Source: Branchiostoma floridae
Taxonomy: Eukaryota; Chordata; Leptocardii; Amphioxiformes; Branchiostomatidae
DNA: 64,000 nt
Reading direction: 5' to 3'
Assembly (NCBI RefSeq): GCF_000003815.2
Contig: NC_049986.1
Span: forward strand, 19,175,006-19,239,005
A program made the position numbers and the translations under genes. The first letter of the stretch is position 1, and the number at the start of each line of letters is the position of its first letter. This document shows positions 63,011 to 64,000 of the stretch, one piece after another. A model generated the notes under the pieces. It saw only the letters and a list, made by a program, of their open reading frames with translations, made no database searches and was not told the origin of the DNA.

Positions 63011-64000
63011 AAATTATGTTGAAATAGATACACCATATTGCGTGACAACATTTTAGTCATCTTGAAAATATGCAAAAGTTTATGAGTATTAGTAGCCGTC
63101 CATGCCTCGAAAACAATTTTATTACATAAAATTTTCCTCTATGGTATCAGAAGTGGATATCTTTTGAATAAAGATGCTTTTATATACCACAACTTCTATT
63201 GAAAGTTTATTGTCTTCAAAGTCTTGTGCTTCTTAATACCTTTTTCTCCATGAAAAATGGTTACATTTTAGCGTCAGACTTAAGACTAGAGTAGTTGCTT
63301 ACTGTACTGTTGACCATTGGTTGTCTTTTTTTTGGTCACTGGCAATTAGCCCTCGGTCAAGAATCTGCAATAAACTCTGTATAATAAACCATTGTCCATT
63401 AGTACAAAGATTCGCCAGTGTTTTGCGATACATAATATTACAAACGCCCTGTCAACCTGAACTTACACGTTTTATCCCACCCCAGGCTTGACGAATTGTT
63501 CTTCATGTTGTCAGTAAGTCCACAATCCATCATGAAACCCAATGGGATCGCCTGATTTGGAGAAAAATGATGTTCTTATGCAATGTTCAAGGTAGGCAGG
63601 ATTGCCATTAAGACTTGGGATTGGTTCTAAATCAAGTCAAGATTCCGACTGCCGGTCTTCGTGGGTGAAGAATTGTGCATATCTAGAGTAAGGCCGTATT
63701 GATTTGAATGAATATATGGATGGCGTCCATTGGGAACCCCAAAAGCGGTGCGAGCGTGATGGAAAAAACGTTTGGTAAAAACGATGCTCTCACTATGAAG
63801 TCTGACGTTAGGAAGATTGATCAAATGACTGAACACAACACACGGACTATTTTCATATATTTATGCTCTTCTCTTTTACATTGACTTTGGAATTGACCTT
63901 GGCATTCTGCGACATTAGTATGCGTTTTCTTTCAATTAGGGCTTATATTTGCTCATTTTGGAGAGGAAATCCGATGAAAATTGATGCGCGAATTTCATCC
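63011..64000. other. Right-end intergenic region
   Basis: Contains the third full copy of the ATTAGCCC...GCAATAAA repeat (63230-63390) and the second copy of the repeat at 58085-58330 (63690-63945). No gene seen. Confidence 0.55.

Overview
The window looks like nuclear DNA from a cephalochordate (amphioxus, Branchiostoma-like). The evidence is a deuterostome-type, intron-rich ABL tyrosine kinase gene, a MARCHF7/10-type RING-CH gene, many short inverted-repeat DNA transposons, a CR1-like LINE tail, tRNA-derived SINE-like repeats, and minisatellites made of pieces of exon-intron boundaries, a feature I recall being reported for amphioxus as 'mirage' minisatellites. Genes are split into many small exons with GT-AG introns. 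I assembled the gene models by hand, checking reading phase across every junction; nothing was searched against a database.

Layout. (1) 2.2-6.0 kb, plus strand: a 4-exon gene of unknown name (575 aa) with an acidic/basic low-complexity middle, a coiled coil and a C-terminal Tudor/SH3-barrel-like segment. (2) 9.7-25.6 kb, plus strand: a 22-exon gene (947 aa) whose N-terminus is a Ulp1/SENP-type C48 cysteine protease with an intact His-Asp-Gln-Cys set, and whose C-terminal half is a DUF7869-like, transposase-like domain with conserved Asp motifs. A CCAAT/E2F promoter-like block lies just upstream. Its introns carry several DNA-transposon remnants. (3) 28.7-36.7 kb, plus strand: ABL from the second half of SH3 through SH2, kinase, proline/basic region and C-terminal F-actin-binding domain; the 5' exons were not found here. 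(4) 40.05-51.39 kb, minus strand: a 6-exon, 209-aa gene with no recognised family except an N-terminal module resembling that of its neighbour. (5) 53.6-61.8 kb, plus strand: a 7-exon MARCHF7/10-like E3 ubiquitin ligase (640 aa).

How they fit. Genes 1 and 2 may be a two-gene transposon-derived unit (chromatin-reader-like protein plus protease-transposase fusion). They may sit inside a 5' intron of ABL if the missing ABL exons lie upstream of the window. Genes 4 and 5 are divergent across about 2.3 kb and share a similar, phase-0-bounded first coding exon, suggesting that one acquired or kept the 5' module of the other. RFX-type X-box motifs occur in and around this pair, which would fit ciliary or flagellar expression. 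Four exons in three genes are followed or preceded by decaying tandem copies of their own splice-site region.
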